From assembly GCA_949298005.1 (NCBI GenBank), contig CASFUN010000033.1:1-50503 (forward strand): a DNA stretch of 50,503 nucleotides, written 5' to 3'. Below the pieces are notes generated by a model, which saw only the letters and a list, made by a program, of their open reading frames with translations, made no database searches and had not been told where the DNA came from. Position 1 is the first letter of the stretch. Each line of letters starts with the position of its first letter. This DNA is from an uncultured Alphaproteobacteria bacterium (lineage in GTDB: Bacteria; Pseudomonadota; Alphaproteobacteria; Rickettsiales; UBA1997). Shown piece after piece: positions 19,429 to 26,572 of this stretch. The position numbers and the translations under genes were made by a program.

Positions 19429-19607
19429 TTATTAAAAATTTGCTGAAAATTTTATAACTAGTTTAAGTGTATATATGATAATAATTTTTTGCAATATTAA
19501 TTTGGATAAACTTAAATATTTTCTATTTATTATTAATGCTAATATGTTGCGTTTTATTCAAACTGTTTTAATATATTATATATCATATAACTAATAATAT
19601 TGGACTA

Positions 19608-19835
19608 ATGGCAGTACCAAAGAAAAAAACATCTCCATCAAAAAGAGGTTTGAGAAGAGGCGGAAATGGAGCATATAAAATGAAATTATCTAACGTGGTT
19701 GTGAATAAAACAACTGGCGAATATCAACTACAACATCAAATATCTCTAGATGGTTACTATAATGGAAAGAAGATAATTCAAGATAAAAAAAGCAAAGATA
19801 ATAGTATCGAAAGTAGTGGAGAAATTTCTGCTTAA
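19608..19835 (+). CDS. rpmF: 50S ribosomal protein L32
   Basis: A 75-residue basic protein beginning MAVPKKKTSPSKRGLRRGG, the L32 signature. It lacks the zinc-binding Cys of some L32 forms, as usual in alphaproteobacteria. The tail after residue 60 is acidic and less conserved. It heads rpmF-plsX-fabH, a widespread arrangement linking a ribosomal protein with phospholipid/fatty-acid genes; plsX starts 5 bases later. Confidence 0.96.
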   Translation: MAVPKKKTSPSKRGLRRGGNGAYKMKLSNVVVNKTTGEYQLQHQISLDGYYNGKKIIQDKKSKDNSIESSGEISA

Positions 19836-19840
19836 ATATT

Positions 19841-20875
19841 ATGAGAAATAACCAGAAACAAGCTTTAATTATATCAATTGATTGTTTAGGAGGTGATAAT
19901 TATCCTAATGCTCAAGTTGAAGGGGTTAAATTGTTTTTGGATAAGAATAAAGATGTTAATATAAAGTTTTTGTTATTTGGTGAAAAAAAATTCTTAGAAC
20001 CTTATTTAAAAAAATTAAAAGTTTCTGAACAGTATTATGAAATAACTAATGTTGTTAAGAGAGTTACAAGTGAAGAAAAGCCATCTGTAGCTTTAAGAAG
20101 TGGAAAAGATTCTAGTATGTGGCTTGCTATAGATGCAGTCAAACAAAAAATAGCAGATGCTAGTATATCAGCTGGAAATACAGGTGCGTTAATGGCAATA
20201 TCTATGCTCTTGCTTAGAACATTACAAGATGTTGATAGACCAGCCCTCGTACAAATGATGCCTACAGAAAAAAACTCAAGTGTAGCTATGCTAGATATGG
20301 GTGCAAACATAGATTGCAGTTCTGACAACTTATATCAGTTTGCTGTAATGGGTAATGTGTTCTATGAAGCTATAACTGGTAAGAAAAATCCAACTATTGG
20401 GTTATTAAACGTTGGTTCAGAAGATATGAAGGGCAACGATGTTGTTAGAAGTACAGCTTTTGTATTAAAAAATAGCATACTAAAAGATAATTTTTATGGT
20501 TTTGTTGAAGGGAATGATATATTAAAAGGTACAGTTGATGTAGTTGTTACAGATGGTTTTACTGGTAATGTTGCGTTAAAAACTATAGAAGGAACAGCCA
20601 AATTTTTGGCAAAAAACTTAAAAGATTTATTTATGAAATCACTGTTTAACAAGTTTATAGCTTTGATTTTAACTAAATCTCTTAAATCTTTTAAAAGCAA
20701 AATTAGTCCAGAGAATTATAATGGTGCTATGTTTCTTGGTTTAAACGGTATATCTGTTAAAAGCCATGGTAATTCAAATGGCAAATCTTTTTGTTTTGCT
20801 ATAGAAAATACTGTTAAACTTATAAAAAGTGATATAAATGAAAAAATAATTAATATGTTAATTGTGGGGGACTAG
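19841..20875 (+). CDS. plsX: phosphate acyltransferase PlsX
   Basis: Converts acyl-ACP to acyl-phosphate, the acyl donor for the PlsY step of phospholipid synthesis. The 344 residues include IDCLGGDNYPNAQVEG (about 12-27), EKPSVALRSGKDSSMW, SAGNTGALMA, and VVTDGFTGNVALK motifs of the family. The stop overlaps the region just before fabH, with a G-rich ribosome binding site for fabH inside the last plsX codons. Confidence 0.96.
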   Translation: MRNNQKQALIISIDCLGGDNYPNAQVEGVKLFLDKNKDVNIKFLLFGEKKFLEPYLKKLKVSEQYYEITNVVKRVTSEEKPSVALRSGKDSSMWLAIDAVKQKIADASISAGNTGALMAISMLLLRTLQDVDRPALVQMMPTEKNSSVAMLDMGANIDCSSDNLYQFAVMGNVFYEAITGKKNPTIGLLNVGSEDMKGNDVVRSTAFVLKNSILKDNFYGFVEGNDILKGTVDVVVTDGFTGNVALKTIEGTAKFLAKNLKDLFMKSLFNKFIALILTKSLKSFKSKISPENYNGAMFLGLNGISVKSHGNSNGKSFCFAIENTVKLIKSDINEKIINMLIVGD

Positions 20876-20879
20876 CGAT

Positions 20880-21842
20880 GTGACAAACTCAAAGGTTATA
20901 TCAACAGGAGGCTATTTACCAGAAAAAATTTATGATAATTATTATATGGAATCCATCGTTGATACAAGTGATGAATGGATTCTAGCAAGAACTGGTATAA
21001 AGGAAAGACATATAGCAGCTGATAATGAATTAACAACAGATTTAGCTTTAAAGGCATGTGAAAATGCTATAAAAAAATCTAATCTAGATAAAAATCAGAT
21101 AGATGCTATAATTATGGCTACTACTACACCAGATAGAACTTTTCCTTCTTCGGCTGTTATTTTACAGAATAAACTAGGTATTGGTTCTTCTTGTTTTTCT
21201 TTTGATGTTCAGGCTGTATGTTGCGGTTTTATTTATGCAATAGATATAGCTGATTCAATTATAAAATCAAAAAAAGCAAAAAATGTACTTGTAGTTGGAG
21301 CTGAAACAATTAGTAGACTTGTAGATTGGAAAGATAGAAATTCCTGTATTTTATTTGGAGATGGAGCTGGTGCTATTATTTTACAAGCAACAGAGGAAAT
21401 AGATGTTGGTATAATATCAACAACATTACATTCTGACGGACAATATGTTGATCTTTTAAATACAGATGGTGGAGTTTCTATGAATCAAATTTCTGGTAAT
21501 GTAAGAATGAAAGGATCAGAAATATTTAAACTTGCTGTTAATAAAATGAGTGAATGTATATTAGAAAGCTTAGAAAAATGTCATTTAAAAAAAGAAGATA
21601 TTGATCTTTTAATTCCTCACCAGGCTAATCAAAGAATAATTAATGGTATAGCAAAGAAACTAGATTTAGATGAAAGGAAAGTTGTTACTACTATAGCAGA
21701 GCACGGTAATACATCTGGAGCTTCTGTACCATTAGCTTTAGATTACGCTGTTAGTGAGAATAGATTAAAAAGTGGTGATTTAGTTATACTTGAAGGCCTT
21801 GGTGGAGGTATTACCTGGGGAAGTATTGTTTTAAGATGGTAA
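20880..21842 (+). CDS. fabH: beta-ketoacyl-ACP synthase III, GTG start
   Basis: Condenses acetyl-CoA with malonyl-ACP to begin fatty-acid synthesis. The GTG at 20880 is preferred to the upstream in-frame TTG at 20862 because it gives TNSKVISTGGYLPEK, the family start, and is preceded by a run of G at 20865-20870. The catalytic triad is C114 (QAVCCGF), H247 (PHQANQR) and N277 (HGNTSGAS). 320 residues. The stop overlaps the ybeY start by 7 bases. The ihfA gene that often follows in other proteobacteria is replaced by ybeY. Confidence 0.95.
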   Translation: MTNSKVISTGGYLPEKIYDNYYMESIVDTSDEWILARTGIKERHIAADNELTTDLALKACENAIKKSNLDKNQIDAIIMATTTPDRTFPSSAVILQNKLGIGSSCFSFDVQAVCCGFIYAIDIADSIIKSKKAKNVLVVGAETISRLVDWKDRNSCILFGDGAGAIILQATEEIDVGIISTTLHSDGQYVDLLNTDGGVSMNQISGNVRMKGSEIFKLAVNKMSECILESLEKCHLKKEDIDLLIPHQANQRIINGIAKKLDLDERKVVTTIAEHGNTSGASVPLALDYAVSENRLKSGDLVILEGLGGGITWGSIVLRW

Positions 21843-22336
21843 AAATAGAGCTAATTTTAGATGATAAAACTTGGCTTGGTTATATTACTAAAGTAGAAAT
21901 AAAAAAAATAACTAAAAAAGTTTTCAATAGTGTTATATCTACGTTAAGAATTAGTGTTACTAAAGGTACAGTTGTAGAGTTGTCAGTTATTCTTACGAAC
22001 GACGATATTATAAGAAATTATAATAAGAACTATAGAAATAATAACAAACCAACTAACGTCTTATCATTCCCAATATATGAAAAAGAGATTATTGAAGAAT
22101 TAAAACATGAAAACAACTATATATTATTAGGCGATATTATACTATCAATTAATACTATAGTTGATGAAAGTAAAAAACAAGAAAAACTATTTTCGGATCA
22201 TTTAACTCATCTTATGGTACATAGTATTTTGCATTTGTTTGGTTTTGATCATATTAGTGATTCTGAAGCTGATGTTATGGAAAATTTAGAAATTGAAGTT
22301 TTGAAAAAATTAAAAATAAACAATCCCTATAAATAA
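21836..22336 (+). CDS. ybeY: endoribonuclease YbeY
   Basis: A single-strand endoribonuclease for 16S rRNA 3' maturation and rRNA quality control. The zinc motif HSILHLFGFDH (129-139) keeps the three His (family HGxLHLxGYDH). 166 residues. It begins inside the last codons of fabH, showing translational coupling. The C terminus ends shortly before the convergent tRNA-Lys. Confidence 0.92.
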   Translation: MVKIELILDDKTWLGYITKVEIKKITKKVFNSVISTLRISVTKGTVVELSVILTNDDIIRNYNKNYRNNNKPTNVLSFPIYEKEIIEELKHENNYILLGDIILSINTIVDESKKQEKLFSDHLTHLMVHSILHLFGFDHISDSEADVMENLEIEVLKKLKINNPYK

Positions 22337-22351
22337 TAAATGAACTGGTAA

Positions 22352-22427
22352 TGGTGGATCCTGCGGGATTCGAACTCGCGACCAATTGATTAAGAGTCAA
22401 TTGCTCTACCAGCTGAGCTAAGGATCC
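22352..22427 (-). tRNA. tRNA-Lys(CTT)
   Basis: Acceptor GGATCCT/AGGATCC, D arm TAGCTCAGCTGGTAGAGC, anticodon loop ACTCTTAA giving CTT, T arm TCGCGAGTTCGAATCCCGC, encoded CCA at 22352-22354. A second tRNA-Lys (TTT) lies at 25820. Confidence 0.95.
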
Positions 22428-22444
22428 ATTGAAATAATATGAAT

Positions 22445-22472
22445 ATGATATTAGTGTTTTTGTGATTGTCAA
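22445..22472 (-). promoter_or_regulatory. probable promoter of tRNA-Lys(CTT)
   Basis: On the minus strand TTGACA (22472-22467) is followed after 16 bases by TATCAT (22450-22445), about 18 bases before the tRNA 5' end. Confidence 0.5.
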
Positions 22473-23123
22473 TTTTTTGAAAGAATTTTTGATATTACAA
22501 AATAAGTATTAAATATTTTAACAATTTTTTTAATATACTTCACATTAGCATAATATAAATTTATAATTCTAATGGATTCTGTTGTAACATCTACTTCTTT
22601 TTCTACATTTACAAAAATGTATCTCTTAAGGATGAAAGGTTACAAAATTCTAACTAGATAAGGTTATTATTATATACCTATTATAATCTTTATTAATATC
22701 TTTTGTATTAATAACTTTACCTATAGCTAAATTATTATGTTTATTGGTGTTTTTTATTATTATATGTTATAATATATATATTTCTAACTTTATTTAATAA
22801 CTTTCTACATGTTTATATTATCATTAGAATTAAAACTTATTATTATGCCTACATTATTTATAATATATTGTTATAACTAATTTTCTTTATTCAAATCATA
22901 TCTATATTAGATATTTTTATTAGTAAATACTTTATATTATATGGTTTATAATTATATTCTTGGAGTCCTTTATATTTTACAAATTTATATAAATTTTGTT
23001 ATTCTCTGTAATATTTACAATTTAATATATTTATCTTAAAAGGTTTTAATATGTTATTATTAATATAACATAAAACGAAAATATTAATACTTAATTAGTA
23101 TTATCTATATTAACGGTATCAAC
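22473..23123. other. AT-rich stretch with no recognisable gene
   Basis: About 650 bases dominated by A and T with stops in all frames on both strands. I see no RNA gene, terminator or mobile-element end. It is probably fully eroded former coding sequence, but no recognisable fragment remains. Confidence 0.6.
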
Positions 23124-23152
23124 TTGACAAGTTTTAGAAAAAAACCTATATT
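23124..23152 (+). promoter_or_regulatory. near-consensus promoter of the ankyrin pseudogene
   Basis: TTGACA (23124-23129), a 17-base spacer and TATATT (23147-23152). A GAGG ribosome-binding sequence follows at 23173-23176, ahead of the ATG at 23182. Confidence 0.65.
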
Positions 23153-23181
23153 CTTCCTTATTATAGAGTAATGAGGCTTAA

Positions 23182-23848
23182 ATGAAAAATATCTTTAGCA
23201 AAAATATATATACTTATATTTCAATATTTATTTTTTTAGTTGTGAATATTTGTAGTGCTACAAATATGTTTGATAAAATGATAACTTATGATTCTGAAAT
23301 GTCAGATTTTTATGATACTCAACTTAATTGTTAAATTTTTCTGTTATGCATAATCCAGAAGCAATTATGTTACTTATTGAAGATGGCGAAGATTTAGTCC
23401 ATAGAAATAGATATGGTGAAACCTCCTTACATTATATGGTGATAGCAAATTCCATGAATTCGAATTATTTTAGACCTAATATTTTACAAAGTATAATTGA
23501 CAGATACAAAGAGCTAAATCGCACTATGGAAACTGATATTTTGAATGTGACAAATGATTTAACTTGGATGACTCCTATTTTTATGCTACTAATCCAGAAA
23601 TGGCTGAAGTTTTGATGAAAAATGGAGCAGATGTTAAAATCAGGGATTTTGAGTGAAATACAGCTTATGATTATGTTTTGGAATTCATTGAACAACCATT
23701 AATTTTGGAAGAAATTGATGATACAGGACCAAATATTAAACTTTTTCCCAGCGATCCACTAATGAGAAGAACAAGATGTATAGAAACATTAAAAGTAATA
23801 GACCTTGCGAGATTTGAAAAAGATCGATTATCTTTTGATTTTGAATAA
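23182..23848 (+). pseudogene. broken ankyrin-repeat protein gene with signal peptide
   Basis: The ATG at 23182 opens a signal-peptide-like sequence (hydrophobic residues about 11-25, ending CSA) that stops at TAA 23332. The reading then continues in another frame from about 23328 with NPEAIMLLIEDGED and GETSLHYMV, typical ankyrin helices. A second shift near 23580 leads to NPEMAEVLMKNGADVKI, again ankyrin. A TGA near 23656 replaces the expected Gly (GGA) of the repeat, and the frame ends at TAA 23848. Restored, the protein would have about 220 residues with at least two ankyrin repeats. Such proteins are common host-interaction candidates in intracellular alphaproteobacteria. Promoter and ribosome binding site look intact. 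Confidence 0.75.
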
Positions 23849-23886
23849 GCCTATTTGTTTTAATTTTTTGAATATTACGAAGTAAA

Positions 23887-24232
23887 AGGAGTAAAACATA
23901 AGCCGGATTCTGTTTAAACAATCATTAATCTAGGATTATAATTACTTATAACCTCAAGCTGCCTACCACGATGTGTGTGTGAAGATGCACTGTTGCGGAC
24001 AACAACATCTAACTTGGCATTGCTCCTGGTAGGGTTTGCCAATGTAATACATCACTGCATACATAGTGAGCTCTTACCTCACTTTTTCACCCTTACCAAC
24101 GATAGTTGGCGGTTTATTTTCTGTTGCACTTTCCATGGGATCACTCCCTGTGGCTGTTGGCCACTACCATTTCTTCAAGGAGTCCGGACTTTCCTCTTGT
24201 TTTAAAAACAAGCGATTGTCTATTTTACTCTG
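23887..24232 (-). ncRNA. rnpB: RNase P RNA, bacterial type A
   Basis: The catalytic RNA that removes tRNA 5' leaders. On the minus strand it has the universal conserved region GAGGAAAGTCCGGACTCC (24196-24179), the specificity-domain motif GGTAAGGGTGAAA, and the 3' conserved ACAGAATCCGGCTTA (23913-23899). The ends pair as P1: GAGTAAAA near 24230 with TTTTACTC near 23889, which sets the limits. Open frames here are chance. Confidence 0.93.
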
Positions 24233-24909
24233 AAAATATTATATGTGTTAAAAATATTAATGCAATTTATTTTTTAATACGCAAATTCTTAATTTACTTT
24301 AAAAGTCTTGTTATACATTTCTTATATATGTTTAAATAACATTATATTCTCGAAAATTTAAGTTTAGGAAATTTCTTCGATATTTAAAGAATATAGGTTA
24401 TTTCATTTATATCTAAAATATCTTATAAAAGTTACTATATAATGTAAAAAATATATACAATAGACTACCTACTAAGTATTTAGTTTATATAGATTCTAGA
24501 GATATTATACTAAATAAGCTAATAAATAACCATTTAATAAGAAGGAGAATAAATATAATAAAAGCTCGACAAAGATTTACATAGTTATAATTTATTTATA
24601 AATAAAAATAGAAAGAAATCTAGTTTATAAGAATAAATTAATAGATTTTAATAAGGAAAAGATTTTGTTTGTAATATTGATGATGATATAATTGTAAACA
24701 AAATAATAATAAAGGCAAATTAATAACTGTAATTGTAAATATTTGTCCATCAACTCATATTTATTTGAAAATCTGTTGATTACTAAAAATTACATGTAAA
24801 ATAAAATATTCAGATAAATTGTAGTTAAATTATGTAGAAAAACTACAAAAAGTTACATGTATAATATTAAGATATTGATTAAACAATATAATAAGCTTTG
24901 TATATAAAA
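24233..24909. other. AT-rich stretch with no recognisable gene
   Basis: About 680 bases upstream of rnpB without a supported coding region. The rnpB promoter should lie in its first part, but I cannot place it firmly. Near its end TTGTAGTT (24819-24826) and AACTACAA (24841-24848) can form a hairpin, flanked by two copies of TTACATGTA (24790-24798 and 24853-24861). Confidence 0.55.
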
Positions 24910-24999
24910 TGGCGGAGAAAGGGGGATTCGAACCCCCGATACCTGTTACAGTATACACACTTTCCAGGCGTGCGCCTTCAGCCACTCGACCATTTCTCC
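24910..24999 (-). tRNA. tRNA-Ser(GGA)
   Basis: A class II tRNA of 90 bases with acceptor GGAGAAA/TTTCTCC, anticodon loop CTGGAAA giving GGA, a long variable arm, T arm GGGGGTTCGAATCCCCC, and encoded CCA at 24910-24912. The 5' end is 6 bases after the skp stop, so it probably matures from the skp transcript. Confidence 0.96.
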
Positions 25000-25005
25000 A
25001 ATATT

Positions 25006-25527
25006 TTATTCTAATGATATTTTCTTCTTATTAAGATCTTTAATAACTTCTTGTGTAATATCGATAGCACTGTTATTATAAATAATTAAAGTATTATTTA
25101 ATATAACCGAATAAATCTTATACTTATCAGTTTTTAAAACAAGAGTTACTTCATTTTTTATCTTATCTAATAAATTATTAAATTTTGTTTGTAATTTTGT
25201 ATTTTTTTTATTTATTTCTTGTTGAAATTCCATAACTTTTTTTTGAAATTCTTCTCTTTTTTGCTGTATTTTAGCTTGAGAAAGTATAGAGGCCTTTGAT
25301 TCTATATCTTCTTGTTCCTCTTGCAAAGCACGTTCTTTTTCTCTGATTGAATTTTCAATAGCTTTTTTTTCATTTTCCAATTTTTCCTTTGCTGTTTTTA
25401 TACAATTTGTATTCTCAAATACTTTTTCCATATCTACTATGGCAATAGTGTCTTGCTCTTTAGAATACAGTCTATAACTCAAAAAAAACGATATAGAAAA
25501 TATTAAAATTAATAAATTCTTGCGCAT
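25006..25527 (-). CDS. skp: OmpH/Skp-like periplasmic chaperone
   Basis: A 173-residue protein with an N-terminal signal segment (residues 4-18), then IAIVDMEKVFEN, the Skp start of the mature domain, and a long charged coiled coil (about 45-130) rich in K, E and Q. Skp trimers hold unfolded outer-membrane proteins in the periplasm. Usually skp follows bamA; here it is alone, with tRNA-Ser immediately downstream on the same strand. Confidence 0.82.
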   Translation of the reverse strand: MRKNLLILIFSISFFLSYRLYSKEQDTIAIVDMEKVFENTNCIKTAKEKLENEKKAIENSIREKERALQEEQEDIESKASILSQAKIQQKREEFQKKVMEFQQEINKKNTKLQTKFNNLLDKIKNEVTLVLKTDKYKIYSVILNNTLIIYNNSAIDITQEVIKDLNKKKISLE

Positions 25528-25696
25528 AAATAATATTTAAAAATATACATAATTGTTATATATTCTTTGGTAATAATCAATATTAAATAACTTTATATTA
25601 AAATTAGTAATGGTTAATATTTACTTGGTATGTTTATTTATGTTTCGCATATTTTATTATTCCGTTTATTTGTTACTTGTTTTAATTCGTTATTTA

Positions 25697-25725
25697 TTGA
25701 CTTTACAGCTTTTAACTTATAAAAT
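25697..25725 (+). promoter_or_regulatory. promoter of the tRNA-Glu/tRNA-Lys pair
   Basis: TTGACT (25697-25702), 17 bases, TAAAAT (25720-25725), ending 11 bases before the first tRNA base. Confidence 0.65.
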
Positions 25726-25736
25726 CATAAAACAAT

Positions 25737-25811
25737 GGTCTCTTAGTCTAGTGGTTAGGACACCAGGTTTTCATCCTGGCGACACGGGTTCAAATCCCGT
25801 AGAGATCGCCA
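25737..25811 (+). tRNA. tRNA-Glu(TTC)
   Basis: Acceptor GGTCTCT/AGAGATC, anticodon loop TTTTCAT giving TTC, T arm ACGGGTTCAAATCCCGT, and encoded CCA at 25809-25811. It is followed 8 bases later by tRNA-Lys(TTT), probably one transcript. Confidence 0.97.
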
Positions 25812-25819
25812 GTGCATAT

Positions 25820-25895
25820 GAATGCGTAGCTCAGTAGGTAGAGCACTTGACTTTTAATCAAGTTGTCGCGGGTTCGATTCCCGCCGCGTTCACCA
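25820..25895 (+). tRNA. tRNA-Lys(TTT)
   Basis: Acceptor GAATGCG/CGCGTTC, anticodon loop ACTTTTAA giving TTT, T arm GCGGGTTCGATTCCCGC, encoded CCA at 25893-25895. It reads the A-ending lysine codon that dominates this AT-rich genome. Confidence 0.95.
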
Positions 25896-25972
25896 ATAAT
25901 TTTTCTAGCAATATAAGTCAAAGACCAGAATATAATTTTCTATAATTATATTATTTGTTTTGTATTTACAGA

Positions 25973-26572
25973 TTATTTTTTAATATTTCTATTGGATATA
26001 GATATAATTCCACCTTCATCAGAGGTCAAACTTTTTTCTATTTTATAGCTGAAATTGTATATTTTTTTAGCTTTGTTTATTTCTTCTTCTAATTTTTTTC
26101 CTTTTAGAAAAATACATTTACCATTTTCTTTTAATAATTTTGCTGAGTATTCTAACAACTTACTCAAATCAGCTAAAGCTCTGGAAAAGATTATATCAAA
26201 TTTATTATTAACATTATCAATATTATCATTAATAATTTCTATATTGTTTTCTGATATCTTTTTAGCCTCTTTTAGAAAATTACATTTTAATGGCGATTTT
26301 TCTATTAGTGTCATATTTTTAATTCCAAGAATAGAAAGAACTATACCAGGTAAACCTGCTCCAGTACCAATATCTACACAGCTTGAGTATCTCAAGTCAT
26401 TTTCTGTTAAGAAATTCATAAGTTGTGCAGAATCTAATATATGTCGGTTCCAAATGTCTATTTCTGTAGATTTACCTATCAGATTCATATCTTGGTTCCA
26501 ATTTAGTAACAATTCAATATATCTATTTAATTTAATTTCTTGTTCTAAATTTATTAAACCTTTATATATCAA
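25973..26572 (-). CDS. rsmG: 16S rRNA m7G527 methyltransferase, TTG start
   Basis: SAM-dependent methyltransferase for G527 of 16S rRNA. NWNQDMNLIG and RHILDSAQL (N-terminal family motifs) precede the SAM loop VDIGTGAGLPGIVL, and SRALADLSKLLEYS follows. 199 residues. The start is TTG at 26572, overlapping the last 11 bases of gyrB; the first in-frame ATG would remove the conserved N terminus. Overlap implies coupled translation with gyrB. Confidence 0.93.
   Translation of the reverse strand: MIYKGLINLEQEIKLNRYIELLLNWNQDMNLIGKSTEIDIWNRHILDSAQLMNFLTENDLRYSSCVDIGTGAGLPGIVLSILGIKNMTLIEKSPLKCNFLKEAKKISENNIEIINDNIDNVNNKFDIIFSRALADLSKLLEYSAKLLKENGKCIFLKGKKLEEEINKAKKIYNFSYKIEKSLTSDEGGIISISNRNIKK

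Noticed and set aside
20862..20879. Earlier TTG start for fabH
   Set aside because: It would add six residues before the family start and lies within plsX; the GTG at 20880 has a G-rich binding site at the right distance.
23656..23658. Reading TGA as tryptophan in the ankyrin gene (alternative genetic code)
   Set aside because: TGA is used as a normal stop in miaA, nth and gapR; the site matches a lost Gly codon (GGA) in a gene with other lesions.
23975..24339. Two open frames of 76-77 codons
   Set aside because: They are within and just beyond the RNase P RNA gene; conserved RNA motifs explain the sequence.
25610..25837. 75-codon open frame
   Set aside because: It runs through the tRNA-Glu gene and its promoter and has no protein-like features beyond the tRNA sequence.
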